A stretch of DNA of 64,000 bases from Bradyrhizobium sp. CCGE-LA001 (GTDB lineage Bacteria; Pseudomonadota; Alphaproteobacteria; Rhizobiales; Xanthobacteraceae): contig NZ_CP013949.1 in assembly GCF_000296215.2 (NCBI RefSeq), positions 1 to 64,000 on the forward strand. Reading direction: 5' to 3'. Shown in pieces: positions 10,743 to 18,625 of the stretch. The position numbers were made by a program, and so were the translations under genes. The notes below the pieces were generated by a model that was not told the DNA's origin, searched no databases, and was given only the letters and a program-made list of their open reading frames with translations. The first letter of the stretch is position 1; each line of letters opens with the position of its first letter.

Positions 10743-11210
10743 ATGATCGCCTCTGCAACACCCAGCTCCACCGTGCCGTCCCGCCGCCTCGGCATCATCG
10801 GCAGCATTGTCGGCGTGCTGGCGCTGATGGCGGCGGTGCTGCCGCATTGGGTCGTGCCGATCGTGTTTCCGCCGCCGCCGGCGGACAAGGTGATCGTCGA
10901 CACCGGGCATCGCATCAAGGATCGCATCGTCGCGAAGGTGAAGGGTGTGGAGTATCAGGCTCCGAAGGTGGAGAAATCGGCGGGGCGGAGCTGGAGTGGA
11001 ATCGCCTCGGTGACCGCGATCTCGCTCGGTCTTCTCGCCATCCTGTTCTCGGTGCTCTCGATGATCTTCCGAGAGGAACGGCTGCTTGCCGCGGTTGCCG
11101 CCACGCTCGGCACCGGCGCCATCGCGATCGAAATCTCCTTCGTCATGATGGGGGTGCTGATCCTGATCGCGATCCTCTATGTGATCGGCAATATCATCGG
11201 ACTGTTCTAG
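10743..11210 (+). CDS. Small integral membrane protein (unknown function)
   Basis: I do not recognise a family. The 155-residue product has a hydrophobic segment at about 15-41 (IIGSIVGVLALMAAVLPHW), a hydrophilic stretch at about 45-80 with several Lys and Val, a second segment at about 85-108, and a long hydrophobic C-terminus (about 113-155) that could span once or twice. The middle segment probably faces the periplasm if the N-terminus is inside. It sits alone between two palindromic repeats, downstream of gyrB, in the same direction as murA. No ribosome binding site of note was seen, so the start is tentative. Confidence 0.7.
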   Translation: MIASATPSSTVPSRRLGIIGSIVGVLALMAAVLPHWVVPIVFPPPPADKVIVDTGHRIKDRIVAKVKGVEYQAPKVEKSAGRSWSGIASVTAISLGLLAILFSVLSMIFREERLLAAVAATLGTGAIAIEISFVMMGVLILIAILYVIGNIIGLF

Positions 11211-11234
11211 GACCCACCTGCAACAAGCTCCGCA

Positions 11235-11339
11235 CCTCATCCTGAGGAGCCCGCAAAGCGGGCGTCTCGAAGGATGGCCGCAGGCGAGAGCGGGGCCTTC
11301 ATGGTTCGAGACGCGCGTTCCGCGCTCCTCACCATGAGG
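11235..11339. repeat. Palindromic repeat, CCTCATCCTGAGGAGC family
   Basis: Opens CCTCATCCTGAGGAGC and closes GCTCCTCACCATGAGG, with internal arms GCGTCTCGAAGGATG and CATGGTTCGAGACGC. This forms an imperfect dyad of about 105 bases. The element family is very common in Bradyrhizobium intergenic DNA by general knowledge. It lies in the gap before the MurA-type gene. Confidence 0.85.
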
Positions 11340-11465
11340 GACATGCTGTGGTGTCCCGGCCAACGAGCGCCCCCTCGCCGCCGTCCAGCACAATTGCTCC
11401 CGCGCCCAATTCTCTGTAGTTTCCGCCCGAAACAGCCCGCCCACCATCAGGACAGCGAGAACCAC

Positions 11466-12761
11466 GTGGCGCCCATCCAATACATCGTCGAGGGCGGTCA
11501 CCGGCTCTCGGGCTCGATCGAGCCATCCGGCAACAAGAATTCGGCGCTGCCGATCATCGCCGCCGCCCTGCTCACCGAGCATCCGGTGACGCTGCAGAAC
11601 GTGCCGCGGATCCGCGACACCGAGACGCTGGTCGAGCTGATCCGCTCGGTTGGCGCCGCGGCGGAATGGACCGCCCGCAACACGCTGCAGATCCACGCCA
11701 AGAGCATCCGCGCCGCCGATCTCGACCCCGAGCTGTGCGTTCGCATCCGCGCCTCGATTCTGCTCGCCGGCCCCCTGCTCGCCCGCTGCGGCGAGGTGAT
11801 GCTGCCGCCGCCCGGCGGCGACGTCATCGGCCGGCGCCGGCTCGACACCCATGTGCTGGCGCTGGAGCAGCTGGGGGCCAAGGTCACCGCGACCGACCGG
11901 CTCGAATTCCGCGCGCCCAAGCTTGCGGGTGCCGACGTGTTCCTGGACGAGCCCAGCGTCACCGCCACCGAGAACGCGCTGGTCGCCGCGGTCGCCGCCG
12001 ACGGCGTTACATATTTGCGCAATGCGGCGTCCGAGCCGCATGTGCAGGATCTCGCCAATTTCCTGGTCGCGCTCGGTGCGAAGATCGAGGGCATCGGCAC
12101 CAACACCATGATCATCCATGGCCCGGCGACGCTGGGCGGCGCGACCTATTCGATCCAGCCCGACCATATCGAGGTCGGCTCGCTGATCGGCCTTGCCGCG
12201 GTGACGCGCTCGCCCTTGCGCATCGTGCGCGCCGGCGTCGAGCATCTGCGCTCGATCCGCATGGGCTTCGAACGGCTCGGCATCGTCTGCCGCGTCGAGG
12301 GCGACGATCTCATCGTGCCCTCCAATCAAACATTGAAGATCCAGGACGATTTCGGCGGCCACGTGCCCAAGCTCGAGGACCAGCCCTGGCCGGCCTTCCC
12401 CGCCGACCTGATGTCGATCGCGATCGTCACCGCCACGCAATGCGAGGGCGTGATCCTGATGTTCGAGAAGATGTTCGAATCGCGAATGTTCTTCGTCGAC
12501 AAGCTGATCGCGATGGGCGCGCGCATCGTGCTGTGCGATCCGCACCGCGCCATCATCGCCGGCCCCAGCCGCCTGCACGGCGCGACCATGACATCGCCCG
12601 ACATCCGCGCCGGCATGGCTATGCTGCTCGCCGCCGTCTGCGCCGAGGGCACCTCGACCATCAACAACGCCGATCAGATCGAGCGCGGCTATGAGCGCAT
12701 CGAGGAGCGGCTGAACGCGCTGGGCGCGAAGATCAAGCGCGTGCCGGAGCGGAAGGGCTGA
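11466..12761 (+). CDS. murA: UDP-N-acetylglucosamine 1-carboxyvinyltransferase (MurA family) with Asp in place of catalytic Cys
   Basis: MurA transfers enolpyruvate from PEP to UDP-GlcNAc, the first committed step of peptidoglycan synthesis. The 431-residue product has the two inside-out alpha/beta domains. The active-site Lys (SGNKNSALPI near residue 22), Arg in FESRMFFV, Asp in WPAFPADL and Arg in SPDIRAGMAML are kept. The loop that normally reads GGC-x-IG-x-R reads GGDVIGRR, so Asp119 replaces the Cys115 of E. coli. Asp at this site is known in Mycobacterium and Chlamydia and gives fosfomycin resistance with activity retained. The GTG start gives the usual MurA N-terminus; the frame runs 64 codons further up through a repeat. 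Whether it is the only MurA of the cell cannot be told here. Confidence 0.9.
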   Translation: MAPIQYIVEGGHRLSGSIEPSGNKNSALPIIAAALLTEHPVTLQNVPRIRDTETLVELIRSVGAAAEWTARNTLQIHAKSIRAADLDPELCVRIRASILLAGPLLARCGEVMLPPPGGDVIGRRRLDTHVLALEQLGAKVTATDRLEFRAPKLAGADVFLDEPSVTATENALVAAVAADGVTYLRNAASEPHVQDLANFLVALGAKIEGIGTNTMIIHGPATLGGATYSIQPDHIEVGSLIGLAAVTRSPLRIVRAGVEHLRSIRMGFERLGIVCRVEGDDLIVPSNQTLKIQDDFGGHVPKLEDQPWPAFPADLMSIAIVTATQCEGVILMFEKMFESRMFFVDKLIAMGARIVLCDPHRAIIAGPSRLHGATMTSPDIRAGMAMLLAAVCAEGTSTINNADQIERGYERIEERLNALGAKIKRVPERKG

Positions 12762-12802
12762 GGCTTCTCCATTGAGAGAGTGCTCGCTCCGCCAACGGTC
12801 TG

Positions 12803-12894
12803 GTAGGGTGGGCAAAGCGCAGCGTGCCCACCAATTCTCTCCAATTACTTGATTGACGGTGGGCACGGCGCAAGCACGCCTTTGCCCACCCTAC
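12803..12894. repeat. Palindromic repeat, GTAGGGTGGGCAAAG family
   Basis: Outer arms GTAGGGTGGGCAAAG and CTTTGCCCACCCTAC (imperfect near the inner side), inner arms GTGCCCACC and GGTGGGCAC, about 92 bases in all. It could form one long hairpin downstream of the murA-type gene. The element occurs once in this window. Confidence 0.85.
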
Positions 12895-12945
12895 GGTACC
12901 GAGCTAGCGGCCAAATCCGCACACCTGTCTCACTGCGGCGCTTCG

Positions 12946-13065
12946 TATCCCCGGACGCAGCGCAGCACGTAAGTGATGCGCTGCTGAGCCGGGGCCCATG
13001 CGACTACGCGCCACGCCTGTGGCTTCTGGGTCCCGCCTCGCGCTTCGCGCGTCCGGGACACGAGA
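12946..13065. repeat. Palindromic repeat, CCCCGGACGCAGCGCAGCAC family
   Basis: Contains the stem CCCCGG.CGCAGCGCAGCAC against GTGATGCGCTGCTGAGCCGGGG, then a second dyad TGGGTCCCG/GTCCGGGACA. It fills the space before the MATE gene, so the roughly 350-base gap between murA and the transporter is made almost wholly of two repeat elements. Confidence 0.75.
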
Positions 13066-13108
13066 GCGAGCCATGTTTTCGTCGCGCCGCTGTGCTATTG
13101 CAGCCGCC

Positions 13109-14503
13109 ATGCTCGACACCGTCCAACATCATGCGCAGCCGCAAGCCGGCGTGCCGCCAAATCATCTCGCCGCGGAATTCGCCGAGACGCTGCGCCTTGC
13201 CGTGCCGTTGATGCTGACGCAGCTCGGACAGATCGCGATGATCACCACCGATCTCGCGATGATCGGGCACCTCGGCGAGAGCGCGGTGGCTGCGGCGGCG
13301 CTGGCGCATACGGTCTATTTCGTCAACTTCACCTTTGGGCTCGGATTGATGTCGGCGGTATCGCCGCTGGCCGCGCAGGCCTTTGGCGCCGGCGACCCCA
13401 AGCTCATCCGCCGCTCCTTGCGGGTCGGCCTGTGGGTCGCCCTGCTGATTTCGCTGCCGATGATGGCCTCGCCCCTCTATGGCGAACAGATCCTGCTCGC
13501 GCTGGGTCAGATGCCGCAATCGACGGCGCTGGCCCAGCGCTATCTCAATGGCCTCGCCTGGGGCATCGCGCCGGCGCTCGGCTTCATCGCGCTGCGCAGC
13601 ATGATGAGCGCCGTGAACCGGCCGCAGGCTCCGCTCTGGATCACAGTCGCGGCGATCCCGATCAATGCCGTCCTCGTCTACGCCCTCATCCACGGCCTGT
13701 TCGGCCTGCCGGAGCTCGGGCTGTTCGGTGCGGGGCTCGGGACCACGCTGGTCAATCTCGGCACTTTCCTTGCCGCGCTCGCCATCGCCGCATGGCGCAA
13801 GCCGTTCGCGGACTATCACCCGCTCGCCCGTCTCTGGCGGATCGACTGGCCCTTGATGCGCCAGCTCATCGCGATCGGCGCGCCGATCTCGTTTTCGCTG
13901 CTGCTGGAATACGGCCTGTTTTCTTCCGCCGCGCTGCTGATGGGGCTGATCTCGACCACGGCACTCGCAGCGCATCAGATCGCGCTTCAAGTCACCGCCG
14001 TGCTGTTCATGGTGCCACTCGGCATCGGCATGGCGGCAACGGTGCGCGTCGGCCATGCTTTCGGGCGAGGCGATATGGTCGCCGTGAGGCGAGCGGGCCT
14101 GGTTGCCGCCGTGCTCGGCATCGCGCTCGTCTCCGCCCTGACCGTCGCGATCATTCTTGGCCGCTATGAGCTCGGGCGGCTGTTCTTCGGCCGCAGCGAG
14201 GCCAGCGCGGCAACGGTCGAGCTGACGGCGACGCTGCTGGTGGTCGGCGCGACCTTCTTTATCGGCGATGGCCTGCAGACCATCATTGGCGGCGCGCTGC
14301 GCGGCATCAACGACACCAGGATGACGCTGGTGTTCGCGGCGATCGGCTATTGGTGCGTGGCTTTCCCGACCGCCTGGCTGCTGGCTTTCCACACCGGACT
14401 GGGCGCGACCGGCGTCTGGGTCGGGTTCTCGGTCGGCACCTTCGTCTATGCCGGCCTCCTGATCTTGCGCTTCCGCATGCTGGCGCGCAGACTGATGGCA
14501 TGA
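13109..14503 (+). CDS. MATE family multidrug/metabolite efflux transporter
   Basis: This is a 464-residue, 12-segment inner-membrane transporter of the multi antimicrobial extrusion family (NorM/DinF-like), which exports cationic compounds using Na+ or H+. Two MatE repeats are visible. The first begins LAVPLMLTQLGQIAMITTDLAMIGHLG and includes AQAFGAGDPKLIRRSL; the second contains TTALAAHQIALQVTAV and RVGHAFGRGD. An upstream in-frame ATG exists 36 bases before, and the frame is open further into the repeat. The ATG used gives a short cytoplasmic N-tail before the first segment. The stop overlaps the start of the next gene by ATGA, so the two are probably cotranscribed. The substrate is unknown. 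Confidence 0.92.
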   Translation: MLDTVQHHAQPQAGVPPNHLAAEFAETLRLAVPLMLTQLGQIAMITTDLAMIGHLGESAVAAAALAHTVYFVNFTFGLGLMSAVSPLAAQAFGAGDPKLIRRSLRVGLWVALLISLPMMASPLYGEQILLALGQMPQSTALAQRYLNGLAWGIAPALGFIALRSMMSAVNRPQAPLWITVAAIPINAVLVYALIHGLFGLPELGLFGAGLGTTLVNLGTFLAALAIAAWRKPFADYHPLARLWRIDWPLMRQLIAIGAPISFSLLLEYGLFSSAALLMGLISTTALAAHQIALQVTAVLFMVPLGIGMAATVRVGHAFGRGDMVAVRRAGLVAAVLGIALVSALTVAIILGRYELGRLFFGRSEASAATVELTATLLVVGATFFIGDGLQTIIGGALRGINDTRMTLVFAAIGYWCVAFPTAWLLAFHTGLGATGVWVGFSVGTFVYAGLLILRFRMLARRLMA

Positions 14504-14976
14504 CCAGCACGGTTCGCGAAATCACCCCCAATGTCGATGCCGGCACGGTGCTGGCGGGCGCGCAGTTCATCGACGCGTTTCGCGTCGAGATCGGCGCGAA
14601 GGCGGTGAATGCCCGCGAGGCCTGCACCCGGATGGTGCTGCACGGGCCGTGCTGGATCGACGCGCTGCTGCGCCTGCGCAACGTTCTGGTGACGCCGTTC
14701 GGGCTGAAGACGTCGGGCGAAGGCGCGCCGGCGCCGCATGGCCTGATCGGCCTGTTTCCGGTGCTGAGCGAGACGCCGGAGCGCCTTGTCGCGGGCTTCG
14801 ACGATCATCATCTCGATTTCAGGATCGTAGTCGACGTGACGGGCGATGCCAGGGATCGCCAGGTCACCTCGACCACGCTGGTGCGCACGCACAATCTGCT
14901 CGGCCGGACCTATCTCACGCTCATCACGCCGTTCCACAAGCTCGTGGTCCGCAGCATGATGGGGCGGATCGCGTAG
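14500..14976 (+). CDS. DUF2867 domain protein
   Basis: A 158-residue soluble protein of the DUF2867 family; its biochemical function is not established. Features are the early DAFRVEIG, WIDALLRLRN, the central LIGLFPVLSE and DDHHLDFRIVVDV, and the C-terminal THNLLGRTYLTLITPFHKLVVRSMMGRI, which is typical of the family and may be a helix lying on a hydrophobic ligand or membrane. Its ATG overlaps the TGA of the MATE gene, which implies translational coupling and a possible shared job. It ends 47 bases from a convergent RlpA-like gene. Confidence 0.8.
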   Translation: MTSTVREITPNVDAGTVLAGAQFIDAFRVEIGAKAVNAREACTRMVLHGPCWIDALLRLRNVLVTPFGLKTSGEGAPAPHGLIGLFPVLSETPERLVAGFDDHHLDFRIVVDVTGDARDRQVTSTTLVRTHNLLGRTYLTLITPFHKLVVRSMMGRIA

Positions 14977-15023
14977 CCGGTGCGATAATTCGTGCGGACC
15001 GACGTTGAGGAGGGCGCCCGTGT

Positions 15024-15518
15024 TCAGCCGACCGGCCCCGGAGTCCAATTGTCCCCCGCGAGCGGACTGACTTTCACGTCCGGAATGACTCCGATATCCA
15101 TGCTCGGATCGAAATGACGCATCGTCCGCTCATTGAAGTCGATGATGCGGCCGGGTCTCAGTGGGCCCACGTCGTTGATCTTGACGATGACTTTCTTGCC
15201 CACGGCCTCGACAAGCGCATATTTCGGTCTCGCGCCGAATTGGACCCCACCGAATTTCCGACGCAGGCTCGTCTTGATGGCGGCCGTCCAGGCAGAGGGA
15301 TCATAACGCTCGCCGGAGGCTGTCTTCGGACCGCCCTCCTCTTTGCCGGGCTTGAACGGATTGTACGTCGACGCCGCGCCAATGATCGCCTCGCCGGAGA
15401 CGGCATCGACGACGGCACTTGAGTGATCCCCACGCGTTTCACTTCGGGCAACGGCAACAGACAAGGCAAGCGTAATCAGGGCGCCGCAAATTGCGGCGCT
15501 CGAGCGGAATAGCATCAT
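15024..15518 (-). CDS. RlpA-like septal ring/lytic protein (double-psi beta-barrel)
   Basis: RlpA-like proteins act in the periplasm on denuded peptidoglycan, often at the septum. The 164-residue product has a signal peptide (about 1-27) and one RlpA-like double-psi beta-barrel. Visible motifs are the family's early G-x-AS-x-Y, TASGERYDPSAWTAA near 66, the K-V-x-V-KINDVGPL stretch with the usual Asp near 115 and PGRIIDFNERTMR. It has no SPOR domain, and the order of the Gly/His residues of the classic GxASWYG motif is altered, so enzymatic activity is uncertain. No lipobox Cys was seen, which suggests a soluble periplasmic form. Confidence 0.82.
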   Translation of the reverse strand: MMLFRSSAAICGALITLALSVAVARSETRGDHSSAVVDAVSGEAIIGAASTYNPFKPGKEEGGPKTASGERYDPSAWTAAIKTSLRRKFGGVQFGARPKYALVEAVGKKVIVKINDVGPLRPGRIIDFNERTMRHFDPSMDIGVIPDVKVSPLAGDNWTPGPVG

Positions 15519-15827
15519 AAGTCCTGTGATTTTTTAGTTTGTCCGGTTCCAGAACCGCAAACATGGCCAAGCGAACGCAGCAGCGTTCGTCAACTTGTGC
15601 CAAGCGTTTTGCGGATTCGAGCCAACCCTGGCTACGGAACCGTTGTGAGAACCGGGGTGGTCCTCACGTCGTGTTTAGCTTGTCGCCGATTAAAACAGAG
15701 AATGCGTCAGCAACATGACCCGATGGAACCTCGTGCGTGCAGCAGAGTGCAGGCCGCAGATCCGTGTCGCGCCGCGGAGACGTGCATTTGCTGTCGAAAG
15801 CAGACGTTGACGACGACGCGCTCGAAC
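15519..15827. other. Intergenic region with no supported gene
   Basis: About 310 bases between the RlpA-like gene and the FUSC gene, both on the minus strand. A small perfect hairpin (CGAACGC, loop AGCA, GCGTTCG) sits about 55 bases upstream of the RlpA-like start but lacks a T-run. Short open frames here have no ribosome binding site or recognisable product. Confidence 0.6.
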
Positions 15828-16943
15828 TCACTCCGCAATGCGCGCGGACTTGTCGCTCGAGGCCTCCGACCATTCGCCGACGACGCGATCGAGATCACAG
15901 AGATTCTGGTGCATCTGCTCCAGCGAGAAGCCGAGCGCAAAGAAGCGTTCAGCGGTGTCAGCGGGCTGACCGCGAATCAATCCCTCATGACGCACGGCGG
16001 CGACGGCCTCGGCGTAATGCTGGAGCGCGACGTGGACGGGATGGATCGGCGGCGCACCGGCGCCTTCACGCAAGGCCGAAGCGGCCGAACGCAGGAAGCG
16101 CGCGATCACGGTCGAGACTTCCGTCAGCGGACCCGCGAGCCGCGTCTGCACGTCGGCCGGCAACGGCACCACGGTGGCGCGGCCGATCATGACGACGTCG
16201 TGCCGCAGCCGCAGGATGGTTCGCAACAACGGTCCGGTATCCGGCCCGCTCGACAGACGCACGGCGCGCTCGCGCTCGGCCTCGGAGCCGATCGCATTCA
16301 GATTCACCATCGCCGTGCCGATGCCGTCCTGGATCCGGTGCAGCGCGTCGTTGTCGCGGCCGCGTGTGAGACCTGCGAGCAGTTCGGTGAAGGCATCCGC
16401 GATCAATTCGAGCAGCTTTGCCGCGCTGGCGCGAATCTGTCGCACCGCGCGCGAGGGCAGCACCAGGAATGACACGACCAGACCCGTAATGGCACCGACC
16501 GCGACCTCGCTGACGCGATCGATTGCCGAGGTCAGGGGGTCGGCATGATGCAGGGTCGGCACCAGGAGCACGATCACGGCCGTGACCGTCGCCGCGCTGA
16601 GGCTCGGATTGATTGCGGCGATGAAGGCGAGCGGCGCGACGGACAGCACCAGCAACCCCAACAAGCCGGTCTCGCTGGAATAGGGGATCAGGATCGCGAT
16701 GGCGCCGCCATAGATGGCACCGCCGATGGTGCCGAGCATGTAGTCGCGCGTCGCCTTCAGCGAGCGGCCGACGCTCATCTGGGTCACGATCAGCGAGGTC
16801 AGCACCGCCCAGAGCGGCAGCAAGAGATGCAGCGCCGAGGCGATGGCATAGGCCGCGACCGCCGCCACCGTGACGCGGATCGCCAGTGCCAATTGCGTCC
16901 GCCGCGCCCGGACCTGGTCGAACAGCTCTCTTGCGCGCGTCAT
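15828..16943 (-). CDS. FUSC family inner-membrane transporter (aromatic-acid-exporter-like)
   Basis: This 371-residue protein belongs to the fusaric acid resistance/aromatic acid exporter-like superfamily. The N-terminal half holds six hydrophobic segments (LALAIRVTVAAVAAYAIASAL, LPLWAVLTSLIVTQMSVGRSL, GGAIYGGAIAILIPY, LVLSVAPLAFIAAINPSLS and others). The C-terminal half is mainly helical and cytosolic with many Arg and Glu. The segment PLWAVLTSLIVTQMSVGRSLKAT is typical of the family. It is a half-size form with one membrane block. The substrate is unknown. It is divergent from the MmgE/PrpD gene, with 117 bases between them that could hold both promoters. Confidence 0.88.
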   Translation of the reverse strand: MTRARELFDQVRARRTQLALAIRVTVAAVAAYAIASALHLLLPLWAVLTSLIVTQMSVGRSLKATRDYMLGTIGGAIYGGAIAILIPYSSETGLLGLLVLSVAPLAFIAAINPSLSAATVTAVIVLLVPTLHHADPLTSAIDRVSEVAVGAITGLVVSFLVLPSRAVRQIRASAAKLLELIADAFTELLAGLTRGRDNDALHRIQDGIGTAMVNLNAIGSEAERERAVRLSSGPDTGPLLRTILRLRHDVVMIGRATVVPLPADVQTRLAGPLTEVSTVIARFLRSAASALREGAGAPPIHPVHVALQHYAEAVAAVRHEGLIRGQPADTAERFFALGFSLEQMHQNLCDLDRVVGEWSEASSDKSARIAE

Positions 16944-17060
16944 ACGGAATATCCCGATCGTCTCAAGACAGGCAAAAGCATAGCTGATGCCCGCGGCTCG
17001 AAGGCGGCTTGAAAGGCGAAATCAGCCCGCCTAACTTGCCGGCCAAAACGAGGAAACACG

Positions 17061-18428
17061 ATGGCTCAGGAAACCGCAACGCTCGCCGCCTATGTCTTCA
17101 ATCTGAAGTATCAGGATATTCCGCCCGAGGTGCTGGATCGCGCCAAGGTGCTGACGCTGGATTTCCTCGGCAGCGCCATCCGCGCCCGCAGCGAGGCGGA
17201 ATCCACCCCGTCGATCCTGAAGACGCTGGAGACGCTCGCGCTCGACACAAAGGGCGAGTCCACCGTGTTCGGCGACAGCAAGACCTGGACGCCGGCGGTC
17301 GCGGCGCTGCTCAACGGCGCGCTCGGACATTCGCTCGATTTCGACGACACGCATGCCGATTCCTCACTGCATCCGAGCGCACCGGTGGTGCCGGCCGCCT
17401 TCGCGGTCGGCGAGATGGTCGGCGCGTCCGGGCGTGACGTGCTGACCGCGATCGTCGCGGGCTATGAAGTCTGCTGCCGGCTCGGCAACGCGCTCGACCC
17501 GACCTCGCATTACGCACGCGGTTTCCACCCCACCGCGACCGCCGGCACCTATGGCGCTGCAGCCGCCGCGGCCAAGCTGTTCGGGCTCTCTGAGAAGCAG
17601 ATCATCGCGGCGTTCGGCGTCTCTGGCAGCCAGGCCGCCGGCTCGCTGCAATTCCTGGTCAACGGCGCCTGGAACAAGCGCTACCAGGTCGGCGCCGCCG
17701 CAATGAACGGCGTGATCGCCGCGACGCTGGCGCGCAACGATTTCGTCGGCGCGACTGAATCGGTCGAGGGCAAGCACGGCCTGCTCGCCGGCTATACCGA
17801 CGATGCGCATCCGGACAAGGCGGTCGCCGAGCTCGGCAAGACCTATGAGACGATGAAGATCGGCGTGAAGCCGTATCCGAGCTGCCGCTACACCCATGCG
17901 GCGATCGACGCGCTGATCGCGATGCGCCGCGAGCACAATCTGACGCCGGACCAGGTCAAGCGCGTCGAGATCGGCCTGCACCGCAACGGCATCACGCTGA
18001 CCGGCGATGCCGCGACCAAGCGTCATCCGCGCTCGATCGTCGGCGGCCAGTTCTCGATGTTCTTCACCGGTGCGCTCGCGCTCGACCAGGGCTCGTTCGG
18101 CTGGGACGACTATAACCGCCTCGGGGACGCCGCCATCGACGCGCTCGCGGACAAGTTCGACGTGGTGCAGGACGACCGGCTGGAAGTCGGCCGCACCCAT
18201 CCCTTCGGCGCCCGCGTCAGCATCACCACTGATGACGGCGTGCATGAGCGGCTCTACGCCGACCCCTCGGGGGAGCCGGCTTCGTTCCCCGACACGCAGG
18301 CGATGCAGCAGAAATTCCTGACGCTGGCGCGGCCTGTGCTGAATGCGCGCGCGGAGAAATTCGCGGATGCGATCATGACGCTGGAACGGTTCGACCGCGT
18401 GGCGAAGGCGACGGAATTGGGAAGGTAA
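17061..18428 (+). CDS. MmgE/PrpD family protein
   Basis: The family includes 2-methylcitrate dehydratase (PrpD), cis-aconitate decarboxylase and iminodisuccinate epimerase. The 455-residue product has the all-helical N-terminal half with the early LTLDFLGSAIRARSE, LNGALGHSLDFDDTH near 95, and HPSAPVVPAAFAVGE. It also has GFHPTATAGTYGAAAAAAKL near 155 and the lid-domain KPYPSCRYTHAAIDALIA near 275, which carries the family's catalytic-site residues. The start has GAGGAAA at good spacing. No other propionate genes (prpB, prpC) are near, so the substrate cannot be assigned. Confidence 0.92.
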   Translation: MAQETATLAAYVFNLKYQDIPPEVLDRAKVLTLDFLGSAIRARSEAESTPSILKTLETLALDTKGESTVFGDSKTWTPAVAALLNGALGHSLDFDDTHADSSLHPSAPVVPAAFAVGEMVGASGRDVLTAIVAGYEVCCRLGNALDPTSHYARGFHPTATAGTYGAAAAAAKLFGLSEKQIIAAFGVSGSQAAGSLQFLVNGAWNKRYQVGAAAMNGVIAATLARNDFVGATESVEGKHGLLAGYTDDAHPDKAVAELGKTYETMKIGVKPYPSCRYTHAAIDALIAMRREHNLTPDQVKRVEIGLHRNGITLTGDAATKRHPRSIVGGQFSMFFTGALALDQGSFGWDDYNRLGDAAIDALADKFDVVQDDRLEVGRTHPFGARVSITTDDGVHERLYADPSGEPASFPDTQAMQQKFLTLARPVLNARAEKFADAIMTLERFDRVAKATELGR

Positions 18429-18449
18429 TTCTCACGGCGCAGACGGTGC

Positions 18450-18597
18450 ACCCTCGCCCCTTGTGGGAGAGGGTGGATGCGCGAAGCGCAGCCGGGTGAG
18501 GGGTCTCTCTCCGCGAGTCCAACTCTCACTTGAATGCGCGGAGAGAGACCCCTCATCCGGCGCTTCGCGCCACCTTCTCCCACAAGGGGAGAAGGAA
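18450..18597. repeat. Composite inverted palindromic repeat (CCCTCTCCC type)
   Basis: Two opposed copies of the element seen around the DUF559 gene. The first reads CCCCTTGTGGGAGAGGG ... CGCGAAGCGCAGCCGGGTGAGGGG. The second reads CCCCTCATCCGGCGCTTCGCGCC ... TTCTCCCACAAGGGGAGAAGG. The arms TCTCTCTCCGCG and CGCGGAGAGAGA bring them into one large dyad. It fills the gap between two convergent genes. Confidence 0.85.
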
Positions 18598-18625
18598 GAA
18601 TGACGCGCTTGTCGTTCCGCTCCTA

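Noticed and set aside
11305..11315. GGTTCGAGA resembling a tRNA T-loop
   Set aside because: It is part of a palindromic repeat and no cloverleaf can be formed around it.
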